A stretch of 38,828 bases of DNA, taken from SXOA01 sp051004015. Lineage in GTDB: Bacteria > Planctomycetota > Planctomycetia > Pirellulales > Pirellulaceae. A model generated the notes under the pieces. That model saw nothing but the letters and a program-made list of their open reading frames with translations, did not search any database and had not been told where the DNA came from. Below are positions 31,859 through 38,828 of this stretch, in pieces. Every line of letters begins with the position of its first letter. The first letter of the stretch is position 1. Position numbers and translations under genes: made by a program. The stretch is taken from assembly GCA_051004015.1 (NCBI GenBank), contig JBPCKT010000129.1:1-38828 (forward strand), written 5' to 3'.

Positions 31859-32932
31859 TCACTCCGGCAGCTTGAAGTCGGCGATGAAGAGCTGGCTCTG
31901 GTGGTCCTCGGTGCGAGTGCTGGTCCACATCAGTTGTTTGCCGTCGGGGGAAAAGACCGGGAGCACGTCTCCGCCAGCGGCGTCTGTCACGCGGTGCCGC
32001 TTGCCGAGCGTGAACTTGCCGTCGTTGATTTCGTACTTTGACAGCCAGAGGTCGTAGTTTGGCCGGGCATTGGGATCGGAATGGTCCGCACCTGACCAGA
32101 TGATGTACGGCTGACTGGGATGCCAGTAGGGTCCCCAATGAACGCCGTTGTCGTCGTCGGTCAGAGCCGTTTCATTTTTACCGTCGATGCCAATCACGTA
32201 AATCTGAAGGTGTTCCGCCTTCTTCCGGTCGCTGCGGAAGACGACCCACTTTCCATCGGGCGATGTGAACGGCCCGCCGTCATAGCCGGGGGCGTTCGTC
32301 AACTGCCGCACCTCGCCGCCGTCCGCGTTCATCACGTAGATATCCGCATCGCCGTCGCGACTGCTGCAGAAGGCGATCAGCTTGCCGTCTTTCGACCAGG
32401 CTCCCTCCGCGTCGTACCCCTTTGCGTCCGTCAGGCGGCGGAGGATGTGGCCGTCCAGGTCCGCTTCGAAAATGTCGCTATGCGGATCGAAGTCCCATCG
32501 ATATTTCGGGCGAACCTTCGCTTTTCGCTCCGCCTCCTGCTGCTTCCGCTCCGCGGCTTCGGTCTCGTACATCTTCGGGTCGAGATGGCTCGACGCGAAC
32601 AGGATTTTTTTTCCATCCGGCGAGAAATTGCTGCACGTTGTCCGGCCGCGCCCCGTGGAAACCAGCTTTGGCTTCTCACCGGAAAGCGGCTGCGTGTAAA
32701 TCTGATAGAAGGGATAATCCTGCGGCACCGCCTGGTAGATGATCTGCGTTCCATCAGGAGAAAAATACCCTTCCCCCGCTTTCACCATGCCGCTGGTCAC
32801 CTGACGGATGTTGGTGAGAAAGCTTTTTTCGACGGAGGATTTGGCGGGCTCTTCGGCGAAGGCAGAAGAGCGGAAGACGATTAGGATTACGATTAAGATT
32901 AGGACCGGAGACGAGTGGAGCAGGCGGGGCAT
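31859..32932 (-). CDS. Exported TolB-like beta-propeller protein (PD40 repeats)
   Basis: The 357-residue protein starts at an ATG at 32932. An N-terminal signal peptide ends near residue 26 (SSAFA), so the protein is exported. PD40 blades are visible as repeated FSPDG / YxxxDG / xxDIYVMNADGG units: GYFSPDGTQIIYQ, NFSPDGKKILFASS, AWSKDGKLIAFCSS, DADIYVMNADGGEVRQLTNA, FTSPDGKWVVFRSD, VFSPDGKQLMWTS. A charged insertion (about 125-145, AAERKQQEAERKAK) interrupts one blade. It lacks the TolB N-terminal domain, so a general carbohydrate- or peptide-binding scaffold is more likely than a Tol component. The hydrophobic core of the signal is encoded by TAATC-type repeats (32876-32902). Confidence 0.85.
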   Translation of the reverse strand: MPRLLHSSPVLILIVILIVFRSSAFAEEPAKSSVEKSFLTNIRQVTSGMVKAGEGYFSPDGTQIIYQAVPQDYPFYQIYTQPLSGEKPKLVSTGRGRTTCSNFSPDGKKILFASSHLDPKMYETEAAERKQQEAERKAKVRPKYRWDFDPHSDIFEADLDGHILRRLTDAKGYDAEGAWSKDGKLIAFCSSRDGDADIYVMNADGGEVRQLTNAPGYDGGPFTSPDGKWVVFRSDRKKAEHLQIYVIGIDGKNETALTDDDNGVHWGPYWHPSQPYIIWSGADHSDPNARPNYDLWLSKYEINDGKFTLGKRHRVTDAAGGDVLPVFSPDGKQLMWTSTRTEDHQSQLFIADFKLPE

Positions 32933-32998
32933 TGAGGACCTCGGGAGGCGGAAATCGGGCAGGTGAATTCGTGGCCCGTCAATTATAACCTTGACCGC

Positions 32999-34138
32999 CT
33001 ATTTCGCGTCAGCCATGAACCAAGTCTTCGCCAGTTCATCCTTCGTGAAGAAGTCCAGCAGCAGCTTGGCGACTTTTTGCTGACCGGACCTGCTGGGGTG
33101 CGTGCCGTCGCCGGAGAGATCGCCCGACGCGTAGACTAGGCCGTCACTCTTCCGGGGCTTTTCGCCATTCGCCCACAAGTATGGACCCCAGAGCAGGATC
33201 GGCGCGTCCTTGTAATCCAGCTCCTTATCCCCCGCGATTTGAGCCGCGATGACCTTCCGCACCGCGAACGCCCCTTCATACGCGTAAGGCTCCGGATTGA
33301 GCTGCGTTTTGGCATAGCCGGCGTAGATGCGGCTGGACAGATAAGCCACTCGCAAATTCGGGTATTTCTCTTTTGCCAAACCGACGATTTTGACGAGCTC
33401 CTGGGCAAAGCGGTCGGTGTGCTTGGGATGCTCGCCATACTGCCCCTGTTGAATCAGAGCCTGTTTGATCCAGACCACCTGCACCTGCTCCGGCGTGACG
33501 CCGGCGCTCTTCATCCGCTGCTCCGCCACGTCCCAGGGAGTTCCGCCGCCAGGCCGTCGCGCGTCCGCCTTGGGATCGGCCCACTGAATGGCCGCCTGCC
33601 CGCCCTGAGCCCCATCGACGATGACCAGACTCGGCGACTTCTTCGGCTCCGATTTGGCAAGTTCGACAAACCGCGAAAACTCCTGCGTCGTATTGGACAT
33701 CCCGATGGAGAGCAGCACCACTTTGCCATTCTTATCCGGCTTTCCTTCATTCCCGAGCGGCGTAATGCGCATCGTCGCCTTAATCGCCGATGCCAAATGC
33801 GCTTCCGGCGGCTCATTCATCCCATTGCCATACAGCCCCCCGATTTCGCCTTTGTATTTCTCTTCGCCCAACTCGGTCAGCGGTATCAGCTTCGAGGTAT
33901 CGACGGTAACCGGCGCGCCTCGACCTTCCTCGCCCGGTCCCTTCCCGGCCGCGAGCGCCGCCTTGGCCTTCTCGTAATACGCCTGGTCCTCCGCATTGAG
34001 CTTCTCCCCTTGCTGGGCGCGCTGATGCAGCTCCTTCGCACGGGTCCAGTCGATTTTTTCGTCCTGGGCGACAGTTGCCGCGAAACCGCAAGCGAGAAGC
34101 AACATCACCGACAGGAATCCGAAGAAGCGAGTTTGCAT
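32999..34138 (-). CDS. Exported SGNH-type esterase-like protein
   Basis: The 379-residue protein starts at an ATG at 34138 (MQTRFFGFLS) with AAGGA upstream; a longer frame lacks support. A signal peptide covers about residues 1-24. KVVLLSIGMSNTTQEF (GMSN 146-149) has the Ser expected of the nucleophile block. GDGTHPSRSG (D344, H347) is the C-terminal D-x-x-H block. It thus fits SGNH/sialate-O-acetylesterase-like hydrolases, though the middle blocks are not clear. It probably de-esterifies a polysaccharide in the periplasm. It lies 32 bases after the PSD1 gene and is likely cotranscribed. Confidence 0.72.
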   Translation of the reverse strand: MQTRFFGFLSVMLLLACGFAATVAQDEKIDWTRAKELHQRAQQGEKLNAEDQAYYEKAKAALAAGKGPGEEGRGAPVTVDTSKLIPLTELGEEKYKGEIGGLYGNGMNEPPEAHLASAIKATMRITPLGNEGKPDKNGKVVLLSIGMSNTTQEFSRFVELAKSEPKKSPSLVIVDGAQGGQAAIQWADPKADARRPGGGTPWDVAEQRMKSAGVTPEQVQVVWIKQALIQQGQYGEHPKHTDRFAQELVKIVGLAKEKYPNLRVAYLSSRIYAGYAKTQLNPEPYAYEGAFAVRKVIAAQIAGDKELDYKDAPILLWGPYLWANGEKPRKSDGLVYASGDLSGDGTHPSRSGQQKVAKLLLDFFTKDELAKTWFMADAK

Positions 34139-34170
34139 GGCACGAATCCTTCTCGAATGGAGATTGAATG

Positions 34171-37100
34171 TCACTCCACGAATACGAATTCCTTCACATT
34201 GTACAGCACATGGGCCAGGTCCGCCCAAACGCGCTGGTCGGTCCTAGCCTGCTCGGCGAGAAGGCTGTATTCACGGGCCTGCGAATCGAGGAAAAGCAGG
34301 GCCGAGCCAATTTCATTTTCTGCCGGATCGCGGGCGAATGCGGCAACGTACATGCGGCGGATGCGGGTTTCAGAAGTAAGGGAAGAATCCGCAAGGATTT
34401 GTTTGGCCCAGAGTTTGGACTGCTCGCTGACGAAAGGGTCGTTCATCAAAATCAGGGCCTGGGCGGGGACGTTGCTGATGTTGCGGCGGCCGACGGTGCT
34501 GAAGGGGATGGGGCTGTCGAAAGCGAGCATCATCGGGGAAAGGAAGTTGCGGCGGACGGAGATGTAGATGCTCCGTCTGCCGTCTCCATCCAAGGGGCCG
34601 CTCACAGCGGGCCGGCCGCGGCCTTGCATGAACGCTGTGAGATGCACGGGGACGCTAAGACCGAATTGCTTGCGATCCAGCCGGCCGGAAACGGCCAGGA
34701 TGCTGTCGCGGATGACTTCCCCTTCCAGACGTTTGACGTGGGCGCGGTGGAGCAACAGATTCTGCGGGTCAACTTGCTCGGCGGCGGAAGTATCCGGGGG
34801 CTGACGTCCCCCGCTCGCCTGTTGATACGTTGCCGAGAGCAATATCCGCCGAATCGCCCGCTTCACGCTCCAGCCGTCGGCGACGAATTCCGCCGCCAGG
34901 TAATCGAGCAGCTCGGGATGCGTCGGCCGTTCTCCGAGGACGCCGAAGTTGTCGACGCTGGCAACGAGGCCGCGGCCAAAGAGGTGGTGCCAGATGCGGT
35001 TGACGAGGACGCGGGAGGTGAGTGGGTTGGACGGATCGGCAATTCTTCCGGCCAGCTCCAAGCGGCCGCTGCTTTCGACGGGATAGTTCTGTTGCGTCCC
35101 GGCGATGACTTCCAAAAAGCGGTGCGAAACGGCCTTGCCCGGCGTCTTGCTGTTGCCGCGGATGAGCAGCAATTCGTCGGTGGAGTGGCCGTCGAGCATC
35201 GCTAACGCGGTGTGCGATTCGGTTTTGATTTGCTGCTGCAAATCCTGTTTTTTCTTCAGGAAGTTCTCTGTGGCAAGCCGGAGCTTCTGGCGTGATTCGC
35301 TGGCGGGAAGGCTGAAGAGGTCGAGGTGTGTTACCAGGTAATTTGCGACGATAGATTTGCCGTCAACGGAATTAGCTTCGGCTAGCGACTTGAAAACCTG
35401 TTGGCAGTCGGCCTGAAAAAGACGGGCAAAATCCTCCGGTGTAGTCGCATTGTCGGCGGCGATGTTGGCGTCGGCTTCCCAAATCGGCGGCGGCTGCTTG
35501 TCGGAATCGACGACCATCGCCACCGCTATCTCGCCTTCCTTCGGCGTGAACTCGAAATGCAGTCGGTGGCCGGCGTAGGCGGACAGGTTGTGATTCACCC
35601 ATTGCCATTGCGTTGATTTTCCATCCCACTCCTTCAGCACCGCGGCGTGCAAAGGCCCAGCGATGACCAGGTGCGAATTGACGGACGCATAGGCCCGGCC
35701 GGAGCCACGAACGAGATACCAGACGTTGCCGGATTTCAGGGTCACTTCGGAAGTCCGGAGCGTCTGTCCCATGCGGTCCCAGTTCCCCAGGCCGCCGTGG
35801 TCTTTGTCGGTTCCACCAGCGACTTTCATTCGGGGCCAGAACGAATCGAGCTCCGCCACGCCGAGTTGAATCACGCCGGCAAAGGGTTGATCAGGAGAAA
35901 TCCCCAGTCGCACTTCCCCTGCCCGCGCGGGCCGCGATCCAAAGCTGAAGCCGTCCTGATACCAGGGAGCATCAGGCCGCACGTAATCGACCAAAATCTG
36001 CTCGGGCGGGACGGCAATCCGGTCCTGTTTTTCCTGCGGTTTGAAGTCGCCTGCCGCGAACCGATGAAGCGGATGTGTCTTCTCTCCCTTAGCTTTGGTT
36101 AGCTCCGCAACCCAGTTCTTGAGCAATGGTTCGCTGAGCTGCTTTTTGGAAAGAGTGTCTTGCGTGACGGCGCCGCTTATCATCTCATCGCGGGCGGCAA
36201 CTAAATAGTCCGCGACGCGGCCAACGGTTTCTTCTCCTGCGGCAGCCGCAAATTTCGTCAACTCCTTTTTGGAATCCGCTCGCAGCGTCTCCAACTCCCC
36301 CGCAATCCGCCGATTGTGCTCCAGCGACTCAAAGCCGACCTGCCGGTAGCTGCTGCTGATGAGAAAACCCATCAGGGCGTAGTAGTCCTTCTGGCTGATG
36401 GCGTCGAATTTGTGGTCGTGGCAGCGGGCACAGGTGACGGTGACTCCCAGGAACGTCTTGGTCATCACATCCAGCCGGTTGTCCAGTCGGTCGGTTTCGT
36501 CCTTGCGGATGTCGACGGGGGAATGCACTTCTTCTCCGAGAAACCAGAAACCGGTGCCGAGAATCGATTCGTTGAATCCCGCTTGCGAATTCAGCCGCGG
36601 TTGGGGGATGAGGTCGCCGGCGATGTGCTCAGTGACGAACTGGTCGAACGGGACGTCGGCATTGAGAGCCCGGATCACGTAGTCACGGTACTGCCAGGCG
36701 TTGGGAATGTTTGGCTCAAACTCATGACCGCGGGATTCTGCGTAGCGAACGAGGTCGAGCCAGTGCCGCCCCCAGCGTTCGCCGAAATGAGGCGAATCGA
36801 GCAGGCCATCCACGACTTTTTCGAACGCCTGCGGCGATTCATCCTGGAGAAACGCTTCCACTTCCTCCGGCTTTGGGGGCAGGCCAATCAGGTCGAAATT
36901 AGCCCGGCGGATCAGCGTCCGCTTTTCGGTAGGGCTGCTCGGCGAAAGTCCCTTTTCTTCCAGCTTCGCCAAGATGAATCGGTCGAGCGGCTGGCGGGGC
37001 CAAGCGTCGTTCTTCACTGCTGGCGGAGCGAGTTTCCTTACCGGTTGCCAGCACCAATGCTCCGCTTTGCGTTTGGCGAGGTCGAAGACCTTGTCTTTCG

Positions 37101-37524
37101 CCGCGACTTCTTCGCCTGCCGCTTTTGGCCAGGGCGCACCCATCTCGACCCATTTAGTCAGCGTGGCGATTTCCTCCGCCGGCAACTTCGACTTCGGCGG
37201 CATCTGGTAGAGCTGGCCATAGTTGATGGCGTCCACCAGCAGGCTTTCTTTCAGTTTTCCCGGCACCACGGCCGGCCCTGTATCTCCTCCCTTTAACGCC
37301 GCTTCTTTCGAGTCCAGCCGCAGATTTCCTTTGGGCTCCTTCGCCCCATCGGCCAGCTTGCCGCTATGGCAGTCAAAGCAACGGCTGACCAGGATTGGTC
37401 GGACCTGCTTTTCGAAGAATTCGTCCCCCTGCTCGTCGGCAGGAGCCATGTGAGGCGAAAGTGCCGCGGCAATCAGAAAGCCAACTGCGGCAACGAGATA
37501 GCGCAAAGGATTGTGAGCCAGCAT
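34171..37524 (-). CDS. PSD1 protein: planctomycete cytochrome c domain with DUF1549 and DUF1553
   Basis: The 1117-residue exported protein starts at an ATG at 37524 (MLAHNPLRYL), with a signal sequence to about residue 29. The planctomycete-type cytochrome c domain has CFDCH (49-53) with a distal Met likely in QMPPKS (M108). DUF1549 (about 178-385) follows, including CARCHDHKF (365-372), a second heme-like motif. A central lectin-like/beta-rich region (about 540-720) is followed by DUF1553 (about 800-1080), with NRIWHHLFGRGLVASVDNFG and RRNFLSPMMLAFD. These proteins are hallmarks of Planctomycetota and are linked to redox-coupled polysaccharide degradation (family knowledge). Usually a DUF1501 protein follows. 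Here an SGNH-type protein follows instead. Confidence 0.92.
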   Translation of the reverse strand: MLAHNPLRYLVAAVGFLIAAALSPHMAPADEQGDEFFEKQVRPILVSRCFDCHSGKLADGAKEPKGNLRLDSKEAALKGGDTGPAVVPGKLKESLLVDAINYGQLYQMPPKSKLPAEEIATLTKWVEMGAPWPKAAGEEVAAKDKVFDLAKRKAEHWCWQPVRKLAPPAVKNDAWPRQPLDRFILAKLEEKGLSPSSPTEKRTLIRRANFDLIGLPPKPEEVEAFLQDESPQAFEKVVDGLLDSPHFGERWGRHWLDLVRYAESRGHEFEPNIPNAWQYRDYVIRALNADVPFDQFVTEHIAGDLIPQPRLNSQAGFNESILGTGFWFLGEEVHSPVDIRKDETDRLDNRLDVMTKTFLGVTVTCARCHDHKFDAISQKDYYALMGFLISSSYRQVGFESLEHNRRIAGELETLRADSKKELTKFAAAAGEETVGRVADYLVAARDEMISGAVTQDTLSKKQLSEPLLKNWVAELTKAKGEKTHPLHRFAAGDFKPQEKQDRIAVPPEQILVDYVRPDAPWYQDGFSFGSRPARAGEVRLGISPDQPFAGVIQLGVAELDSFWPRMKVAGGTDKDHGGLGNWDRMGQTLRTSEVTLKSGNVWYLVRGSGRAYASVNSHLVIAGPLHAAVLKEWDGKSTQWQWVNHNLSAYAGHRLHFEFTPKEGEIAVAMVVDSDKQPPPIWEADANIAADNATTPEDFARLFQADCQQVFKSLAEANSVDGKSIVANYLVTHLDLFSLPASESRQKLRLATENFLKKKQDLQQQIKTESHTALAMLDGHSTDELLLIRGNSKTPGKAVSHRFLEVIAGTQQNYPVESSGRLELAGRIADPSNPLTSRVLVNRIWHHLFGRGLVASVDNFGVLGERPTHPELLDYLAAEFVADGWSVKRAIRRILLSATYQQASGGRQPPDTSAAEQVDPQNLLLHRAHVKRLEGEVIRDSILAVSGRLDRKQFGLSVPVHLTAFMQGRGRPAVSGPLDGDGRRSIYISVRRNFLSPMMLAFDSPIPFSTVGRRNISNVPAQALILMNDPFVSEQSKLWAKQILADSSLTSETRIRRMYVAAFARDPAENEIGSALLFLDSQAREYSLLAEQARTDQRVWADLAHVLYNVKEFVFVE

Positions 37525-37608
37525 CTGCTGATTGTAGCCGCTGGTGGAAGAAGCGTCAAAAACGGACACCTTCTGGTGGTGGGCCAGTTGGAGATGGGAA
37601 TATTCGAC

Positions 37609-37929
37609 TCAATTCGACTTTGCATTCCGCTCAGACACTTCTCCGGGAGTGGGAGATGGTGTCACGACAGCCGGAACTGGGCTTGAGCCTGGATCGTCAC
37701 CGCTTACACGCACCGTTACTTCGTCGCCGGCTTTTAGGTCCATGCGGGGCCAGTCGCAAGGGTCTCCATTGGCATCGGTTCCCCTCATTCCCAGCGAAGT
37801 CGCGTTAATCGTCCCGAGTTCCTTTGTGGGACAACAGAGCCATTCTATCTCTGCCTTTAGCCATCCGGTTTCCCCGCCTGCCATTGTGCAAACCCGCTTG
37901 CCGTTGAGGAAAATGTCAAAGCTGGCCAT
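37609..37929 (-). CDS. Hypothetical protein
   Basis: The 106-residue protein starts at an ATG at 37929 (MASFDIFLNGKRVCTMAGGE). It has a compact beta-rich N-terminal part (TGWLKAEIEWLCCPTKELG, VTVRVSGDD) with one CC pair and a C-terminal Pro/Ser-rich tail. There is no signal peptide or membrane segment. I do not recognise a family. It is not obviously an operon member: it is 84 bases upstream of the PSD1 gene. Confidence 0.6.
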   Translation of the reverse strand: MASFDIFLNGKRVCTMAGGETGWLKAEIEWLCCPTKELGTINATSLGMRGTDANGDPCDWPRMDLKAGDEVTVRVSGDDPGSSPVPAVVTPSPTPGEVSERNAKSN

Positions 37930-38074
37930 GCTGCACCGTTTCTGGTTTGACACGTTCGGTCGGAGTGCATAATTAGACCCTTCCAAGGGTACTCAGTGTC
38001 GAATCCTAGCAAACTCCGGTATCTGGCTTTCGCCCCTCACAGCACGACTTGCGATTCGACTAACTTTGACATTC

Positions 38075-38469
38075 TTACGGCGCAACCGTCACATTCCCGA
38101 ACTGCTGAAAGTGCGCGTCCAGCGAAACCGTGTCGATATCTGCAAATCGTCGATGACGATCTTGCTCGTGCAGTCAGTGAAGCTCCAGCCAGGCGCTGCC
38201 CGCTGGCGAAAAAGAATCCACGCGCGGTGGATTTGATTTGGCGTGAGAAAGTGAATGCGAGACAAATTCTCGTGAAAGAACGCGAACCCGACATCGCGCG
38301 AGCGTGGTATGCGACCGCGGGCGACGAGCAGCGTCAGCGTCTCATCAATGCAATAATCCGTTGTCAAATACGGCTCGGAATTAGTTGCGAACCATGTTGC
38401 AACTCGCCCATGATTCGGATCATCGGAAACAAACCAGGCGAACCATGCTCCCGTGTCTACGAAGACCAT
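38075..38469 (-). pseudogene. vapC: VapC-type PIN toxin, frameshifted near the C-terminus
   Basis: The frame starts at an ATG at 38469. It runs through the first PIN acid in MVFVDTGAWFAWF (D5), the TDYCIDETLTLLVARG segment (E/D acid), and WSFTDCTSKIVIDDLQ (third acid). The frame then changes sense and ends at 38089. In the -1-related frame the same DNA reads DTVSLDAHFQQFGNVTVAP and stops at TAA 38075-38077, exactly the expected C-terminus with the fourth Asp in SLDAHF. A one-base loss near 38145 would explain it; sequencing error is the alternative. The start shares one base with the antitoxin stop (TAATG). Confidence 0.7.
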
Positions 38470-38690
38470 TATGGCGCTCCATATAGCACCTTGTCGTGAT
38501 CCGCGCCGCTAAACGTGTCGCCAGGGCTCTCGTTGGGCAAAGAAGTGATTCTGTCGAGAATCGCGAGCAGTCTCTGTTTTTCTTCCGCCGTCATCATGTC
38601 GTGCTTGGCGGGGATTGGTGTCTGAGGTGTGACGTAGACCGACACAACCGCACCCTCCGGAACCTGGATTCCAGGCTCCAGCACGACCAC
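38469..38690 (-). CDS. Antitoxin-like protein preceding VapC
   Basis: This is shown as 73 residues from a GTG at 38690 (VVVLEPGIQVPEGAVVSVYV). Translation continues in frame upstream (LTVQNG at about 38691-38708, then CTG), which would complete the usual N-terminal strand, so the true start is probably non-ATG and upstream. VVLEPGxQxPEGAxVxV is typical of small beta-strand AbrB-like antitoxins. The helical C-terminus (TAEEKQRLLAILDRITSLPN, KVLYG) would neutralise the toxin. It overlaps the VapC start by one base. The remaining 138 bases to the window end show no gene. Confidence 0.65.
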   Translation of the reverse strand: MVVLEPGIQVPEGAVVSVYVTPQTPIPAKHDMMTAEEKQRLLAILDRITSLPNESPGDTFSGADHDKVLYGAP

Positions 38691-38828
38691 GCCGTTTTGA
38701 ACTGTCAGGGGGCGGATTAAATGCAGCCAGTCGGGGGCAGAATTAGCAGCCTGGGTTTAGATGCTTGAATAATCGTTAATGACGCTAGGTTTGGCAAGCC
38801 TCTGCAGGTTGGTCCGTTCCTTTTTTCC

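Noticed and set aside
1..38828. tRNA or rRNA genes
   Set aside because: I saw no convincing T-loop/acceptor combination; a covariance scan was not possible.

Overview
The window looks like chromosomal DNA of a planctomycete (phylum Planctomycetota), G+C-rich apart from a few pockets. The main evidence is a PSD1-type protein (planctomycete cytochrome c domain plus DUF1549/DUF1553), FloA with a planctomycete-style downstream partner, a DUF5670 membrane peptide, an rpmF-fabD-fabG cluster, and many short palindromic intergenic repeats of the kind common in that phylum. Housekeeping and accessory genes are mixed.

Layout. 1-4.4 kb: the tail of a group II intron-like element, a small membrane protein, a degenerate receiver-like protein, a COG0523/CobW GTPase, an exported transglutaminase-like protein and a glycerol facilitator. 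4.5-8.4 kb: a DUF2892-SRPBCC protein, a membrane-anchored TIR protein, a DASS anion transporter and a 49-residue DUF5670 protein. 8.6-9.9 kb: toxin-antitoxin scrapyard, with HicAB, an antitoxin-like gene and a beheaded PIN toxin, bracketed by two 124-bp copies of a Uma2 nuclease 3' end. 9.9-16.6 kb: a large membrane protein, a beta-hydroxyacid dehydrogenase, floA with its partner, then rpmF-fabD-fabG behind a good sigma70-like promoter. 17.1-22.2 kb: a three-gene restriction-modification operon. 22.6-26.3 kb: a CBS protein and korAB (2-oxoglutarate:ferredoxin oxidoreductase). 26.4-31.8 kb: a DUF2726 zinc-ribbon protein, an orphan antitoxin-like gene, an EF-G2 paralogue, hisA, hisH and a Nudix hydrolase. 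31.9-38.7 kb: a TolB-like protein, an SGNH-type protein, the PSD1 protein, a small hypothetical and a VapBC pair whose toxin is frameshifted.

The strongest system-level observation is the restriction operon. It has two DNA methyltransferases of different motif order, followed by a 360-residue PLD-fold nuclease. The nuclease's H109, K111, N129 and E140 reproduce the spacing of the BfiI active site as I recall it. The operon is joined by two ATGA overlaps and sits immediately after fabG, where planctomycetes usually carry acpP.

The second observation is that almost every longer gap between co-directional genes is filled by a short repeat. Four copies of an approximately 90-bp palindrome are built from 7-bp units. 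Other repeat families have contributed stop codons and apparently signal-peptide codons to neighbouring genes. The third is toxin-antitoxin decay: two PIN toxins are broken and an antitoxin-like gene stands alone, while the antitoxin-side frames stay open.

All calls come from reading the sequence and remembered family features. No database search was run.
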